A DNA stretch of 61,442 bases from an uncultured Alphaproteobacteria bacterium (GCA_929200315.1 CAKMZB010000005.1:2381-63822); one strand, 5' to 3'. Numbered from the stretch's first letter, positions 46,279-57,618 are shown. The notes: generated by a model not told the origin, from the sequence alone. Made by a program: numbers and translations.

Positions 46279-47739
46279 CTAACCTTTGTCGCGGGTCGAC
46301 TGCATAAGGAACGCGGGCATGTGATCGCCCATACCCTTGGGCGTCTTGCCGTTATCTTGATCTTCGTCCCGACCGCGCTTGCGGTTGTTGCGGCGCTTCT
46401 CCTCAGCGGGTTTCTCAGCTTTCTTCGCTGTCGTTTTTTCAACCTGCGGAACAGCGTCCTGAGGCTCTTCGTGCTTGCGTGAAGAGCGGGTGCGACGAGG
46501 CTTCTTTTCAGCCTGGCTCGCAGATTTGTCTTCGGTCTTGTCGGCAGATTTCGCGCTGCTGGCCCGTCGCTGGCGCGTCGGCTTGCCATCAGTGTCAGGT
46601 TTATCAGCCTCTACCGGTTCGCCATTAAACCATTCAAGATCATCACCGGTCAGCTTCAGAATAGCGTCGAGATATCTATCGTCCGCTGGAGTTACGAGGC
46701 TGAATGCCCAACCATCGCGGCCGGCACGGCCACAGCGGCCAATGCGGTGAACGTAGTCTTCGGCATGGATCGGTACGTCGAAGTTGAAAACGTGGGACAC
46801 ATCGGGAATATCGAGACCCCGCGCGGCCACGTCGGAGGCCACAAGGAATTTGATCTCGTTGTCGCGGAAGCCGGCAAGCGTCTTCATGCGGCTCGTCTGG
46901 TCCATGTCGCCGTGGAGCGAGCCGACCGAGTAATTCCGCTTCATCAAAGAGCGATGCAGTGTCGCCACGTCCTTCTTGCGATTGCAGAAGATGATGGCGT
47001 TGGAAATATTGTCCTGTGAATCGATAACATCGCGTAGCTTGGCGCGTTTGTCCTGATCCTTCTTGGGAGCCTTAACGAGCTTCTGCTCGACGGTCTTTGC
47101 GGTTGTAGCTGCTGCAGCCACCTGCACCTGAACCGGGTTTTGAAGGAATTGGTCCGCAAGGCGCTCAATTTCCGGCGGCATGGTGGCGGAGAAAAAGAGT
47201 GTCTGGCGCGTAAAGGGCACCATTTTCACGATGCGCTCAATATCGGGAATAAAGCCCATATCGAGCATGCGGTCGGCTTCATCGATGACGAGAATTTCCA
47301 CACCCGTCATGAGTATCCGGCCACGCTCGAAAAGGTCGAGCAGACGGCCAGGCGTCGCGATCAGCACATCGGCACCGCGGTCAAGCTTGCGCATTTGATC
47401 TTCAAAAGACACGCCGCCAATCAACAAGGCGACGCTCAGCTTGTGATTGACCGCGTATTTCTCAAAATTTTCCTCGACCTGCGCAGCAAGTTCGCGGGTT
47501 GGCTCAAGGATCAACGTGCGAGGCATTCGAGCCCGGGCGCGACCTTTCTCAGAAAGGGAAATCATCGGCAGCGTAAATGCCGCCGTCTTACCTGTACCGG
47601 TCTGAGCAATGCCCATAACGTCACGGCGGGCCAGAACTTCGGGGATGGCCTGTGCCTGGATCGGCGTGGGCTCGGTGTAGCCAGCCGCTGTCACGGCTTT
47701 GAGAACCTTTTCAGAAAGGCCCAATTCTTTGAATGTCAT
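46279..47739 (-). CDS. DEAD-box RNA helicase, RhlE-like
   Basis: A 486-aa ATP-dependent RNA helicase. CAT 47737-47739 gives MTFKELGLSEKVLKAV, the family start; an upstream in-frame start adds 38 non-conserved residues. Q motif TEPTPIQAQAIP, motif I AQTGTGKT (45-52), DEAD in VIDEADRMLDMGF, SAT in FFSATMP, and HRIGRCGRAGRDG as motif VI. The C-terminal 110 residues alternate Lys/Arg blocks with acidic runs, like the RNase E tail. Located downstream of parE with its own promoter and a 114-nt leader. Confidence 0.94.
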   Translation of the reverse strand: MTFKELGLSEKVLKAVTAAGYTEPTPIQAQAIPEVLARRDVMGIAQTGTGKTAAFTLPMISLSEKGRARARMPRTLILEPTRELAAQVEENFEKYAVNHKLSVALLIGGVSFEDQMRKLDRGADVLIATPGRLLDLFERGRILMTGVEILVIDEADRMLDMGFIPDIERIVKMVPFTRQTLFFSATMPPEIERLADQFLQNPVQVQVAAAATTAKTVEQKLVKAPKKDQDKRAKLRDVIDSQDNISNAIIFCNRKKDVATLHRSLMKRNYSVGSLHGDMDQTSRMKTLAGFRDNEIKFLVASDVAARGLDIPDVSHVFNFDVPIHAEDYVHRIGRCGRAGRDGWAFSLVTPADDRYLDAILKLTGDDLEWFNGEPVEADKPDTDGKPTRQRRASSAKSADKTEDKSASQAEKKPRRTRSSRKHEEPQDAVPQVEKTTAKKAEKPAEEKRRNNRKRGRDEDQDNGKTPKGMGDHMPAFLMQSTRDKG

Positions 47740-47859
47740 AGATCGTCTTATGGCTGGCCGCTTGGCGTCTTGCAGTGCGGCGGGGGGATCGGGAAAGCCG
47801 ACCTCGTGCCGGCAAACAAACTTCTCCGCACGGATTGCGGAAAAGACATACACGAAAGG

Positions 47860-47888
47860 GTGCTAGGCAGCACAGCCTGCGATGTCAA
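47860..47888 (-). promoter_or_regulatory. Candidate promoter of the DEAD-box helicase gene
   Basis: On the minus strand a perfect TTGACA (47888-47883), 17-nt spacer and TAGCAC (47865-47860). The -10 is overlapped by the inverted repeat GTGCT-AGGC-AGCAC (47860-47873). The start point would be near 47853, leaving a leader of about 114 nt. Confidence 0.5.
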
Positions 47889-47896
47889 TAAACGGT

Positions 47897-49918
47897 CTAG
47901 ACGTCGATGTGATCGTCCTTGATGAAAGAGGCGTTGTCCTGGATGAACCGGAAGCGTTTTTCAGGCTTGGTGCCCATCAGACGATCAATCGTATCCTTCG
48001 CGCGCAGGGGCTCATCAAGCGCGACGCGCAGAAGGGTGCGTTTGTCAGGGTCCATTGTCGTTTCTTTTAGTTGCGCAGGCATCATTTCACCAAGGCCTTT
48101 AAAGCGACCAATTTCGATCTTCTTACCTGCGTTGAACTCGCTGGCGACGAGTTGGTCCTTGTGCGCATCATCACGAGCATAGAGCGTTTTACCGCCCTGT
48201 GTGAGCTTGTAGAGCGGTGGCACGGCAAGATAAAGGGCACCATTTTCAATCACCTCTGGCATTTCTTGGTGAAAGAAGGTGATGAGAAGTGAAGCAATGT
48301 GAGCGCCATCAACATCAGCATCCGTCATGATGATGACGCGGTCATAACGCAGATCATCCATGGAGAATTTTGCGCGAGTGCCGCAGCCGAGAGCCTGGAT
48401 CAGATCGTTGATCTGCTGGCTGCCGGCAAGTTTGTCGCGTGAAGCAGAGGCAACGTTCAGAATCTTACCGCGCAGGGGCAAGATCGCTTGGCTCTTGCGA
48501 TTGCGTGCCTGCTTGGCGGAGCCGCCGGCGGAATCTCCCTCTACGATGAAGATTTCTGTTCCGCCCTTGGCGTTTTTGGAACAGTCAGCGAGCTTGCCGG
48601 GCAGGCGCAGCTTGCGCGTCGCGTTCTTGCGGTTGACTTCGCGTTCCTGCCGACGCCGCAACCGCTCATCGGCCCGGTCCAATACCCATTCCAGCAGCTT
48701 TGCGGATTGCGCAGGAGAGGCCGCGAGCCAGTGATCAAAAGCGTCACGGACGGCGTTTTCGACGATCCGAGCAGCTTCAATAGTCGCCAGCTTGTCCTTC
48801 GTCTGGCCGACAAATTCCGGCTCCCGGATAAAGACGGAGATCATTGCAGCAGCGGACGTCATCACGTCGTCGGTGGTGATGATTGCTCCCTTTTTATTGC
48901 CTATCAGTTCAGCATAGGCCTTCAGTCCGCGTGCAAGCGACGTGCGAAGGCCAGCTTCATGGGTGCCACCATCACCGGTTGGCACGGTGTTGCAGTAAGA
49001 GTCGGTGAAACCGTCCCCTGCATGCCAGGCAATCGCCCATTCGACCGCACCATGGCCGGAGCGCTTGGCTGTTTGGCCTGCAAAAACCTCTTCCGTCACC
49101 TGCGTTGCCTTACCAAGGCGCGTGGTGAGGTAGTCCTTCAAACCATTGGGAAAATGGAAGACTTCCTTTGCAAGAAGCTCGTCCTTGCCCGTGACCATGG
49201 AGAGGTCACAAGTCCAGCGAATCTGTACTCCTGCAAAGAGATAGGCCTTGGATCGGGCCATCTTGAAAAGTCTAAGGGCGTTAAATGCGGCGTCATTTCC
49301 AAAGATTTCCGGGTCCGGATGGAATCGCACCTTGGTGCCACGCCGGTTCGGGGCATCACCAATTTGCTCCAGCTTGGATGTCGCGATGCCGCGCGAAAAG
49401 GTTTGGCGGTAGAGCTTGCGGTCCCTTGCAACTTCGACAACCAGCTCATCGGAAAGCGCGTTCACCACCGAGATGCCGACACCATGCAGACCGCCTGAGG
49501 TTTCATAGGCCTTGCCATCAAACTTCCCACCCGCGTGAAGCGTCGTCATGATGACTTCAAGGGCCGACTTATCCTTGAACTTGGGATGCGGGTCGATGGG
49601 GATGCCGCGACCGTTATCCGTCACGGTCAGATAGCCGTCTGTGCCGAACTCCACCTCAATCCAGGACGCATGACCGGCAACAGCTTCGTCCATTGAATTG
49701 TCGATCACCTCCGCAAAGAGGTGGTGGAGCGCGTTTGTATCTTTACCGCCAATATACATGCCCGGGCGACGGCGTACGGGCTCAAGACCCTCCAGAACCT
49801 CAATGTCAGACGCGGTATAGGCCGTATCCTTACCGCTAGCAGGCGGCAGAGCGGGAGCAGGCGCCTGCGGCTTTGCAGATGCCGTACTGCCGGCTGGCGT
49901 GGCGAATAGGTCTGACAT
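47897..49918 (-). CDS. parE: DNA topoisomerase IV subunit B
   Basis: ParE (673 aa) supplies the ATPase and TOPRIM parts of topoisomerase IV for decatenation. The GHKL ATPase has EVIDNSMDEA, DNGRGIP and GLHGVGISVVNALS; the TOPRIM part has EGDSAGGSAKQARNRKSQAILPLRGK (quoted in part) and DADVDGAHI. At 673 aa it fits ParE rather than alphaproteobacterial GyrB, which is about 800 aa. A Pro/Ala-rich leader of about 30 residues precedes the ATPase. parC is not nearby. Confidence 0.93.
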   Translation of the reverse strand: MSDLFATPAGSTASAKPQAPAPALPPASGKDTAYTASDIEVLEGLEPVRRRPGMYIGGKDTNALHHLFAEVIDNSMDEAVAGHASWIEVEFGTDGYLTVTDNGRGIPIDPHPKFKDKSALEVIMTTLHAGGKFDGKAYETSGGLHGVGISVVNALSDELVVEVARDRKLYRQTFSRGIATSKLEQIGDAPNRRGTKVRFHPDPEIFGNDAAFNALRLFKMARSKAYLFAGVQIRWTCDLSMVTGKDELLAKEVFHFPNGLKDYLTTRLGKATQVTEEVFAGQTAKRSGHGAVEWAIAWHAGDGFTDSYCNTVPTGDGGTHEAGLRTSLARGLKAYAELIGNKKGAIITTDDVMTSAAAMISVFIREPEFVGQTKDKLATIEAARIVENAVRDAFDHWLAASPAQSAKLLEWVLDRADERLRRRQEREVNRKNATRKLRLPGKLADCSKNAKGGTEIFIVEGDSAGGSAKQARNRKSQAILPLRGKILNVASASRDKLAGSQQINDLIQALGCGTRAKFSMDDLRYDRVIIMTDADVDGAHIASLLITFFHQEMPEVIENGALYLAVPPLYKLTQGGKTLYARDDAHKDQLVASEFNAGKKIEIGRFKGLGEMMPAQLKETTMDPDKRTLLRVALDEPLRAKDTIDRLMGTKPEKRFRFIQDNASFIKDDHIDV

Positions 49919-50003
49919 TCAGCAGTCCGAATAGGTTCGATTCGAAGTCGGTTTTACCACAAAACTCGTTCCTGCAATGTTCCTTGATCACCCAAAGACG
50001 GGC

Positions 50004-50033
50004 AAAAAAAAGGCGGGAGTGAACTCCCGCCTT
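50004..50033 (-). terminator. Terminator after glnA
   Basis: On the minus strand AAGGCGGGAGT (50033-50023) pairs perfectly with ACTCCCGCCTT (50020-50010) and is followed by a T-run (50010-50004). The 11-bp stem with a 2-nt spacer is a strong intrinsic terminator for the glnB-glnA transcript. Confidence 0.9.
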
Positions 50034-50060
50034 ATCGGCTTTGCAGTCTGAAAACGCCCC

Positions 50061-51476
50061 TTACAGGGAGTAGTACATGTCGAATTCTGCCGGGTGAGGC
50101 ATCATTTCATATATCTCGTTCTCTTCCTCTTTCAGCTCGATGTAAGCGTCGATCTGATCTTTATCGAAGACACCGCCCTCCAGAAGGAATTTGTGATCCT
50201 TCTTGGCCGCATCAATCGCCTCCCGCAACGAGCCGCAGACGGTCGGGATGCGTTTAAGCTGCTTAGGCGGCAGATCGTAGAGATCTTTGTCCATGGGCTC
50301 ACCCGGGTGGATCTTGTTCTTGATCCCGTCGAGACCGGCCATGAGCATGGCGGAGAAAGCGAGATAAGGGTTCGCCATCGGGTCAGGGAAGCGCACTTCC
50401 ATCCGCTTACCCTTAGGGGACGCTGAGTAGGGGATGCGGCAGGACGCGGAGCGGTTGCGGGCGGAATATGCCAGCAGAACCGGAGCCTCGTAACCCGGGA
50501 CCAAACGCTTGTAGGAGTTGGTCGAAGGGTTGGTGAAGAGGTTCAGCGCCTTGGCGTGTTTAATAATGCCGCCGATATAGTGGAGGCACGTGTCGGAAAG
50601 ACCGGCATATTCTTCGCCGGCAAAGAGCGGCTTGCCGTCCTTCCAGATGGACTGGTGAACGTGCATCCCCGTGCCGTTGTCGCCGAAGACAGGTTTGGGC
50701 ATGAAGGTTGCCGACTTGCCGTAAGCGTGGGCGACATTGTGAACGGCATATTTGTAGAGCTGCGTCTCATCCGCCTTACGTGTCAGGGTGTTGAAAATCA
50801 TGGATAATTCGTGCTGAGCGGGCGCCACTTCGTGGTGGTGCTTTTCAACGGTCACGCCCATAGAGCCGAGCACGGTTAGCATTTCGGAACGGATGTCCTG
50901 CGCACCGTCGACCGGGTTTACGGGGAAGTAACCGCCCTTGACGCGCGGACGGTGCCCCATGTTGCCGGCTTCATATTCCGTGTCCGTATTGGTCGGCAGC
51001 TCATCGGAATCAAGCTGGAACCCGGTTTTGTAAGGGTCAGTGGAAAAGCGCACATCATCAAAGAGGAAGAATTCGGGCTCAGGGCCGAAATAGGCCGTGT
51101 CACCAAAACCGCCGGACTTGATGTAGGCTTCGGCGCGCTTTGCCGTCATGCGTGGATCGCGGTTGTAGCCTTCACCTGTCATAGGGTCGAGCACATCGCA
51201 GAAGATCGCCATGGTGGAGTGGGCGTAGAACGGGTCCATATAGGCCGTTTCCAGGTCCGGCATGAGTGTCATGTCGGATTCGTTGATTGCCTTCCAGCCG
51301 GCGATGGAGGAACCATCGAACATGGCGCCATCGGCGAACAGATCTTCGTCGACCTGGCTGGTATGCATAGTGACATGCTGCAGCTTTCCGCGCGGATCGG
51401 TGAAGCGCAGGTCGAGATACTCAATATTCTCGTCCTTCATCTTTTTGGTGAGGTCGTTGGCGCTCGTCATAGTCAT
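50061..51476 (-). CDS. glnA: Glutamine synthetase type I
   Basis: GlnA (471 aa) makes glutamine from glutamate, ammonia and ATP. Motifs: [22 protein letters not shown], the ATP-binding [14 protein letters not shown] and [10 protein letters not shown]. The adenylylation Tyr is in DLYDLPPK, so activity should be controlled by GlnE, the enzyme that responds to GlnB. ATG is preceded by AGGAAGG. It lies 45 nt downstream of glnB and is followed by a strong terminator, the standard glnBA operon. Confidence 0.98.
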   Translation of the reverse strand: MTMTSANDLTKKMKDENIEYLDLRFTDPRGKLQHVTMHTSQVDEDLFADGAMFDGSSIAGWKAINESDMTLMPDLETAYMDPFYAHSTMAIFCDVLDPMTGEGYNRDPRMTAKRAEAYIKSGGFGDTAYFGPEPEFFLFDDVRFSTDPYKTGFQLDSDELPTNTDTEYEAGNMGHRPRVKGGYFPVNPVDGAQDIRSEMLTVLGSMGVTVEKHHHEVAPAQHELSMIFNTLTRKADETQLYKYAVHNVAHAYGKSATFMPKPVFGDNGTGMHVHQSIWKDGKPLFAGEEYAGLSDTCLHYIGGIIKHAKALNLFTNPSTNSYKRLVPGYEAPVLLAYSARNRSASCRIPYSASPKGKRMEVRFPDPMANPYLAFSAMLMAGLDGIKNKIHPGEPMDKDLYDLPPKQLKRIPTVCGSLREAIDAAKKDHKFLLEGGVFDKDQIDAYIELKEEENEIYEMMPHPAEFDMYYSL

Positions 51477-51521
51477 CCTTCCTGATGGTGAAGACGTATC
51501 TTGTTGTTTTTAGAGAGTAGT

Positions 51522-52088
<567 letters not shown>

Positions 52089-52317
52089 TCAGCTGCCTAC
52101 ATTTTGTGCAGTTTGCTTGAAATTTGATCGAATGCGCCCCGACGCCGCTTTGGACATTGTCCCCGGCACCACAGTCTGTTAGTGCGCGCCCGACTGAAGT
52201 GCGGCCCCGTGCCACCTTTTCTGCACACATCATATATATGCATCAGCAAACAGCCGGCGGATGGCAAGACATTCGACCGACCGGCTCGCCAGACTAACGA
52301 GAGAAAACGAGAACGCC

Positions 52318-53664
52318 ATGCAGGTTAATGAAACCGTCAATGAAGGCCTCAAGCGCACCATCGAAGTGACAATTCCCGCCGCTGACATGCTCAAGAAGCG
52401 CGACGAGAAGCTTGTCGATCTTAAAGACAAGGTTCGCATCAACGGCTTCCGCCCCGGCAAAGTGCCGATGAGCCACGTCACCAAGCTCTACGGTAAATCC
52501 GCCATGGGCGAATTGGTGAATGAGGAAATTGATGCGCGCACCAAGGACGTTTTGGCCGAACGCAAAGAAAAGGCTGCGCAGACTCCCAAGATCGACATGA
52601 CGGAAGATCAGGATGAGGCGGAAGAAATCCTGGATGGCAAGAAGGATTTTGCCTTTTCCATCAGTTACGAGGTCGTTCCGCCTTTCGAGGTCGCCGATTT
52701 CAAGGAGCTGAAGATCGAGCGCCCAGTGGTTGAGGTCGAAGATTCCGAAGTCACCGAGCAGATCGAGCGCATTGCAGATGGCAACCGCACCTATGAGACC
52801 AAAAAGGGCAAAGCGGCTGACAAAGATCGCGTGACGATGGACTATGTTGGCAAGATCGACGGTGAGCCTTTTGAAGGTGGTGCCGACAACGGTGCCACCC
52901 TCGTTCTCGGCTCCAACACCTTTATTCCAGGCTTTGAAGACCAGCTCGTGGGCTCAAAAGCCGATGATAAGGTTGAAGTGAAAGTGTCTTTTCCAGACGA
53001 TTATGGTGCAGCCCACCTCGCCGGCAAGGAAGCCATCTTCGATGTGACTGTTCAGGAAGTCGCTAAACCCGGCAAGCTTGAGATCGATGATGAGCTCGCC
53101 AAGACGCTTGGCCTCGATTCACTCGATAAGCTGAAAGAGATCGTCAGCGACCAGATTTCAGGCCAATACGCCGCTCAGACCCGTCAAAAAGTGAAGCGTC
53201 AGCTTCTCGATCAACTGGATGAAACCCACCAGTTCGATCTGCCGGAAGGCATGGTTGAGCAAGAGTTTGACAACATCTGGAACCAGATCACCGGCGATCT
53301 TGAGCGGGCGGGCAAGACATTCAAAGACGAGGACACAACTGAGGAGAAGGCGCGCGAGGACTATATGAAACTCGCTAAGCGCCGTGTGCGGCTGGGTCTC
53401 GTTCTCGCTGAGATCGGTGAAAAGGCTGAAATTCAGATTTCCGAGGATGAATTGCAGCGCGCGCTGATGCAGCAGGTGCAGCAATATCCCGGGCAGGAGC
53501 AGCAGGTCTATGAATTCTTCCGCTCTAACCCCGACGCTGTAGCCGGTCTGCGCGCACCGCTGTTTGAAGAGAAAGTGGTGGACCACATTCTTGAAAGCGC
53601 AGCTGTTAAAGACAAAACTGTCAGCAAAGAAGAGCTGATGAAGGAAGACGAGCTGCCGCTTTAA
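52318..53664 (+). CDS. tig: Trigger factor
   Basis: Trigger factor (448 aa) is the ribosome-bound chaperone and prolyl isomerase. ATG 52318 gives [20 protein letters not shown]; an in-frame ATG at 52261 adds 19 non-conserved residues. The ribosome-binding signature GFRPGKVP is near residue 43, the FKBP domain (about 155-245) has [17 protein letters not shown] and [11 protein letters not shown], and a long helical C-terminal arm domain follows. It is divergent from the tRNA-Leu/glnBA unit and ends in a bidirectional terminator. Confidence 0.97.
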   Translation: MQVNETVNEGLKRTIEVTIPAADMLKKRDEKLVDLKDKVRINGFRPGKVPMSHVTKLYGKSAMGELVNEEIDARTKDVLAERKEKAAQTPKIDMTEDQDEAEEILDGKKDFAFSISYEVVPPFEVADFKELKIERPVVEVEDSEVTEQIERIADGNRTYETKKGKAADKDRVTMDYVGKIDGEPFEGGADNGATLVLGSNTFIPGFEDQLVGSKADDKVEVKVSFPDDYGAAHLAGKEAIFDVTVQEVAKPGKLEIDDELAKTLGLDSLDKLKEIVSDQISGQYAAQTRQKVKRQLLDQLDETHQFDLPEGMVEQEFDNIWNQITGDLERAGKTFKDEDTTEEKAREDYMKLAKRRVRLGLVLAEIGEKAEIQISEDELQRALMQQVQQYPGQEQQVYEFFRSNPDAVAGLRAPLFEEKVVDHILESAAVKDKTVSKEELMKEDELPL

Positions 53665-53685
53665 GACGTTCAGGTTTCAGACATC

Positions 53686-53726
53686 AAAACGCCGCCGCGT
53701 CAGACCCGACACGGCGGCGTTTTGTT
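53686..53726. terminator. Bidirectional terminator between tig and a small secreted-protein gene
   Basis: AAAACGCCGCCG (53686-53697) pairs with CGGCGGCGTTTT (53712-53723) around 14 nt. A-run and T-run flank both sides, so it can stop transcripts arriving from either of the two convergent genes. Confidence 0.88.
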
Positions 53727-53740
53727 TAGGGCAGTCTTCG

Positions 53741-54028
53741 CTATAGCGTCGTGCAGGTCATCACCTTGCGGCGGGCGCGCCCTTCATAGACAAAGCTGCA
53801 TCGTCCCGGCTGGCCGAAATGGCGGGTATCGCGGCCGCGCTCTGCTCCGGCTACCGCCAATACCTCACTCTGCAGTGGGCGGCCTGTAAAAATATGGGTG
53901 CTCAGTAAACGATTCAGCTCCGCCTGTGGCGTGCGACCGAAATTCCCGGGGCGCTCCATTGCGAGGGCGGGAGCTGCAATCCCCAGGCCAAGGCTTGCTA
54001 TCGTGGCGAGGTGGATGAGTCGGCGCAT
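53741..54028 (-). CDS. Small secreted protein of unknown function
   Basis: A 95-aa product not recognised as any named family. CAT 54026-54028 follows a CTGGAG ribosome site and gives a clean signal peptide (MRRLIHLATIASLGLGIAAPALA, cleavage ALA-ME); a start 18 nt upstream is also in frame. The mature part of about 72 residues is basic, holds two Cys (in GRCSFVYEG and MTCTTL) that could form one disulfide, and has no further membrane span. It shares a bidirectional terminator with tig. Confidence 0.65.
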   Translation of the reverse strand: MRRLIHLATIASLGLGIAAPALAMERPGNFGRTPQAELNRLLSTHIFTGRPLQSEVLAVAGAERGRDTRHFGQPGRCSFVYEGRARRKVMTCTTL

Positions 54029-54239
54029 GGTCTGCTCCAGAAGCATTGGGGGTTCTTGCTAACGTTTTCGCACATCATTTCGTTCGCGTTTACATCTTGC
54101 GTGCAAATTGTGGCGATCTGATACGCCGAATCTGTTGCCAAGATGCCACAGCCGTCAAGGGAATTCATAGAACGCACATTTCTGCCTATGCGCGGAACAT
54201 TGCGCCGCTATTCAACCACAAACTGCCATCAAGAGATCG

Positions 54240-54269
54240 GGAACAGCCGGTTCCGTTCTGCCAACCGGC
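54240..54269 (+). other. Alternative hairpins in the ilvD leader
   Basis: GGAAC (54240-54244) can pair with GTTCC (54250-54254), or GCCGGTT (54246-54252) with AACCGGC (54263-54269); the two overlap and exclude each other. The second ends 15 nt before the ilvD ATG, next to its AAAGAGAAG ribosome site. No leader peptide rich in branched-chain residues was found. The rest of the 54029-54284 gap shows only a weak TTGCGT-N17-GATACG (54097-54125). Confidence 0.35.
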
Positions 54270-54284
54270 CTGAAAGAGAAGACA

Positions 54285-56009
54285 ATGGACGCCAAGACTT
54301 TTGACAAACGCCGCCTGCCCAGCCGCCATGTGACGGAGGGTCCTGCGCGTGCGCCGCACCGCTCTTATCTCTACGCGATGGGCCTGACGCAGGACCAGAT
54401 TCATCAGCCGCTGGTGGGGGTTGCAACCTGCTGGAATGAGGCGGCTCCTTGTAACATCTCTCTCATGCGCCAGGCGCAGAGCGTGAAAAAGGGCGTCGCT
54501 GCCGCCGCTGGTACGCCGCGTGAATTCACCACAATTACCGTCACCGATGGTATCGCCATGGGCCACCAGGGCATGAAGGCATCCCTCGTTTCCCGCGATG
54601 CCATTGCCGACACCGTTGAGCTGACCATGCGCGGCCATTGCTATGACGCGCTTGTTGGCCTTGCTGGCTGCGACAAATCTTTGCCCGGTATGATGATGTC
54701 CATGGTGCGGCTCAACGTGCCGTCCGTCTTCATCTATGGCGGCTCAATCCTTCCAGGCAATTTCCGTGGCCGTCCGGTTACGGTGCAAGATCTTTTTGAA
54801 GCCGTTGGTCAACATAGCGTTGGCGACATGAGCGACGAAGATCTCGACGAACTCGAGAAAGTTGCTTGCCCGTCCGCTGGTGCTTGCGGCGCGCAGTTTA
54901 CGGCCAACACTATGGCTACCGTTTCTGAGGCAATCGGCCTCGCGTTGCCTTATAGTGCTGGTGCGCCTGCGCCTTATGAAATCCGTGATCGCTTCTGCAT
55001 GGCGGCGGGTGAAAAGGTGATGGAGCTGATTGAGCGCAACATCCGTCCGCGGGATATTGTTACGCTCGAAGCGCTTGAAAATGCTGCAACAGTTGTCGCT
55101 GCGTCAGGCGGTTCCACCAATGCTGCACTGCACCTTCCGGCCATCGCCAACGAGATCGGTATCAAGTTCGATCTCTTTGACGTTGCAGATATCTTCAAGC
55201 GTACACCTTACATTGCTGATCTGAAGCCCGGCGGGAAATATGTCGCCAAGGACATGTTTGAGGTTGGCGGTATTCCGCTCCTTATGAAAACGCTGCTCGA
55301 CGGCGGTTTCCTCCACGGCGACTGCATCACCGTGACCGGACGCACGATCGCGGAGAACATGGATTACGTAAAATGGAATGACGATCAGGATGTCGTCTAT
55401 CCCGTTTCCAACCCGATCACCCCAACTGGCGGTGTCGTTGGCCTGAAGGGCAACCTCGCTCCTGATGGCGCCATCGTGAAGGTTGCAGGCATGGAAAACC
55501 AGGTCTTTTCAGGCCCGGCCCGCTGCTTCGACAGCGAGGAAGAAGCGTTTGATGCCGTCTCCAATCGCTCCTACGAAGAAGGTGAAGTCCTCGTCATTCG
55601 CTACGAAGGTCCCAAGGGCGGTCCGGGTATGCGTGAGATGCTGGCAACGACCGCAGCCCTTTACGGGCAGGGGATGGGTGACAAGGTTGCTCTCATCACT
55701 GATGGCCGTTTCTCCGGTGCAACGCGCGGCTTCTGCATCGGCCATGTCGGTCCGGAGGCGGCCGTGGGTGGCCCGATTGGCCTTTTGAAAAACGGCGACA
55801 TCATCTCCATCGACGCCGTAAACGGCACGATAGAGGTCAATGTTTCTGACGACGAAATGGAGGCTCGCCGCAAGGAATGGAAGCCCCGCGAGACCGATTA
55901 CGCCTCGGGCGCGATCTGGAAATTTGCACAGACTGTTGGTCCGGCAGTGAATGGCGCGGTGACCCATCCCGGCGGTTGGAAGGAAAAGCACATCTATGCC
56001 GACCTTTAG
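54285..56009 (+). CDS. ilvD: Dihydroxy-acid dehydratase
   Basis: IlvD (574 aa) makes the 2-oxo acid precursors of valine and isoleucine from dihydroxy acids. It is an Fe-S enzyme of the IlvD/Edd family: cluster Cys lie in [24 protein letters not shown] and [30 protein letters not shown] and [11 protein letters not shown] are the C-terminal family motifs. The shorter 560-580 residue length matches the alphaproteobacterial type. Its last 14 nt overlap the start of the ExoR-like gene. Confidence 0.95.
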   Translation: MDAKTFDKRRLPSRHVTEGPARAPHRSYLYAMGLTQDQIHQPLVGVATCWNEAAPCNISLMRQAQSVKKGVAAAAGTPREFTTITVTDGIAMGHQGMKASLVSRDAIADTVELTMRGHCYDALVGLAGCDKSLPGMMMSMVRLNVPSVFIYGGSILPGNFRGRPVTVQDLFEAVGQHSVGDMSDEDLDELEKVACPSAGACGAQFTANTMATVSEAIGLALPYSAGAPAPYEIRDRFCMAAGEKVMELIERNIRPRDIVTLEALENAATVVAASGGSTNAALHLPAIANEIGIKFDLFDVADIFKRTPYIADLKPGGKYVAKDMFEVGGIPLLMKTLLDGGFLHGDCITVTGRTIAENMDYVKWNDDQDVVYPVSNPITPTGGVVGLKGNLAPDGAIVKVAGMENQVFSGPARCFDSEEEAFDAVSNRSYEEGEVLVIRYEGPKGGPGMREMLATTAALYGQGMGDKVALITDGRFSGATRGFCIGHVGPEAAVGGPIGLLKNGDIISIDAVNGTIEVNVSDDEMEARRKEWKPRETDYASGAIWKFAQTVGPAVNGAVTHPGGWKEKHIYADL

Positions 56010-56835
56010 ATCTCTCGCATTCGCGTTGAGCCTTTCCCTCGCCGCACTCGCGGACGCGCCAACTACGTATGCCTTTGATCCGACTGCGGTTTTTAACGAC
56101 GATAGCGAACCTCGCACCGTGTTGCGTTATGGCTACGAGGCGCTGAAAGGCGGCCGCGTGGACGATGCCGTTGGCGCATTCACCTATGGCGCAGAGCACG
56201 ACAATATTGCCGCCGAATGGAAGCTTGCCCGCATGTTTGAGGCCGGTGATGGGGTCGCTGTGGACCCAAAAACGGCGCATGATCTCTATTCGCGGTTGGT
56301 GCGCCGCTATGCCGAGCAGGTGCCAGAACAGATGGAGCGGCCATTTGTCTCTGCCGCTTTGGTTTCGCTGGCAGATTTTGCACTGACCGGTGTCGAGGGG
56401 GCAGTTCGACGAGATCCACGCCGGGCTGAACATCTGCTCTTCCGCGCCGCTGCGCTCTACCAGGATGCCGAGGCTCAATACCGTCTAGGCGCGCTTTATC
56501 AATCAGATAGTCTCGGTGCCCCGCAAATGCGCAATGCTGCCCGCTGGTACGGCCTGGCGGCTAAAAAGGGGCATGCCGGCGCGCTTGCCCGATTGGGTCG
56601 TATGTTGATGCTTGGTGACGGTATTCCCAGACGACCTGTCCGTGGGCTGGTAATGTTGACGAGAGCTAAGGCTGCAAGTGCCAATAGTGGGATAACAGTG
56701 TGGTTTAAGGAAGCTTTGGAACAGACCACGATGCAGGAACGGGAACAAGCAGCACACCAGTTGATAAGTGAAGGCTTTGCCAAGCAGGACCACCAATTCA
56801 GCCTCAGTGCTACGCCTGAGGCAGACTTGAACTAG
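55996..56835 (+). CDS. Periplasmic Sel1-repeat protein, ExoR-like
   Basis: A 279-aa exported protein with a signal peptide of about 26 residues (TYA-FD) and several Sel1-like helical repeats ([58 protein letters not shown], quoted in parts). The AFDP mature start and repeat layout recall ExoR, the periplasmic inhibitor of the ExoS/ChvI two-component system in Rhizobiales. The neighbours xthA, erpA, dgt and argS fit the rhizobial exoR locus as I recall it. The identity is inferred. It overlaps ilvD by 14 nt and xthA, convergent, by 4 nt. Confidence 0.75.
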   Translation: MPTFRSLAFALSLSLAALADAPTTYAFDPTAVFNDDSEPRTVLRYGYEALKGGRVDDAVGAFTYGAEHDNIAAEWKLARMFEAGDGVAVDPKTAHDLYSRLVRRYAEQVPEQMERPFVSAALVSLADFALTGVEGAVRRDPRRAEHLLFRAAALYQDAEAQYRLGALYQSDSLGAPQMRNAARWYGLAAKKGHAGALARLGRMLMLGDGIPRRPVRGLVMLTRAKAASANSGITVWFKEALEQTTMQEREQAAHQLISEGFAKQDHQFSLSATPEADLN

Positions 56836-57614
56836 ACGCCAATCGACGCCCAGATGGGCACGTGATCTGACGGTTTTTCCCAATCGCGAACGTAAGAATC
56901 CACTGCACATCCCAGCAGCATTGGTGCGGCTTCAGGTGATAGGAGCAAGTGGTCGATGCGAATTCCGTGATTCTTGGGCCAAGCGCCGGCCTGATAATCC
57001 CAAAATGTGTAGGCTCTTTCGTCTGTGCAGGAGCGCAAAGCTTCTGAAAAACCAAGAGATTTTAGGGCTTCAAAGCGTGAACGCGTCTCTTGGCGAAAGA
57101 GCGCATCGCTCTCCCAAACTGTGGGATCCCAGCAATCTTCGCCCTGAGGTATGACGTTGTAATCCCCGGCTAAAATAAGTGCCTCTTCCAGATCGAGGCG
57201 GATTTTGGCCCAGGTATGAAGTCGGTCCATCCAGGCCAGTTTGTAGTCGAATTTGCGTGGATCATCGGTTGGATTGCCATTTGGCAGATAGAGCGAAACA
57301 AACCGCAGAGCACGTTCACCAACAGTAAAGACGCCTTCAATAAATCGGGCTTGCTCGTCTTCATCATTGCCTGGAAGGCCGCGGTTTACTTCATCAAAGG
57401 GCAGGCGGGAGAGTATCGCGACGCCATTGAAACCTTTCTGGCCGTGAGTCTCTACATTGTAGCCAAGATCTTCAATCTCCTCGCGCGGGAAATTCTCGTC
57501 GATAGACTTTATTTCCTGAAGACCAACGATATCTGGTTCCGCCTGCCGCAACCATTCAATGAGAACATCGTGCCGAGCTTTGATTCCATTGATGTTCCAG
57601 CTCGCAATCTTCAC
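56832..57614 (-). CDS. xthA: Exodeoxyribonuclease III / AP endonuclease
   Basis: A 260-aa Mg-dependent nuclease of base excision repair. The start is GTG 57614, giving MKIASWNINGIKARHD; longer in-frame starts run into erpA. Active-site motifs are in order: IASWNING (Asn), LQEIKS (Glu), GDYNVIPQGED (Asp/Asn), IRIDHLLLS (Asp) and PSDHVPIW (Asp-His). It begins 4 nt after the erpA stop and is probably co-transcribed with it. Confidence 0.95.
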   Translation of the reverse strand: MKIASWNINGIKARHDVLIEWLRQAEPDIVGLQEIKSIDENFPREEIEDLGYNVETHGQKGFNGVAILSRLPFDEVNRGLPGNDEDEQARFIEGVFTVGERALRFVSLYLPNGNPTDDPRKFDYKLAWMDRLHTWAKIRLDLEEALILAGDYNVIPQGEDCWDPTVWESDALFRQETRSRFEALKSLGFSEALRSCTDERAYTFWDYQAGAWPKNHGIRIDHLLLSPEAAPMLLGCAVDSYVRDWEKPSDHVPIWASIGV

Positions 57615-57618
57615 AGCG

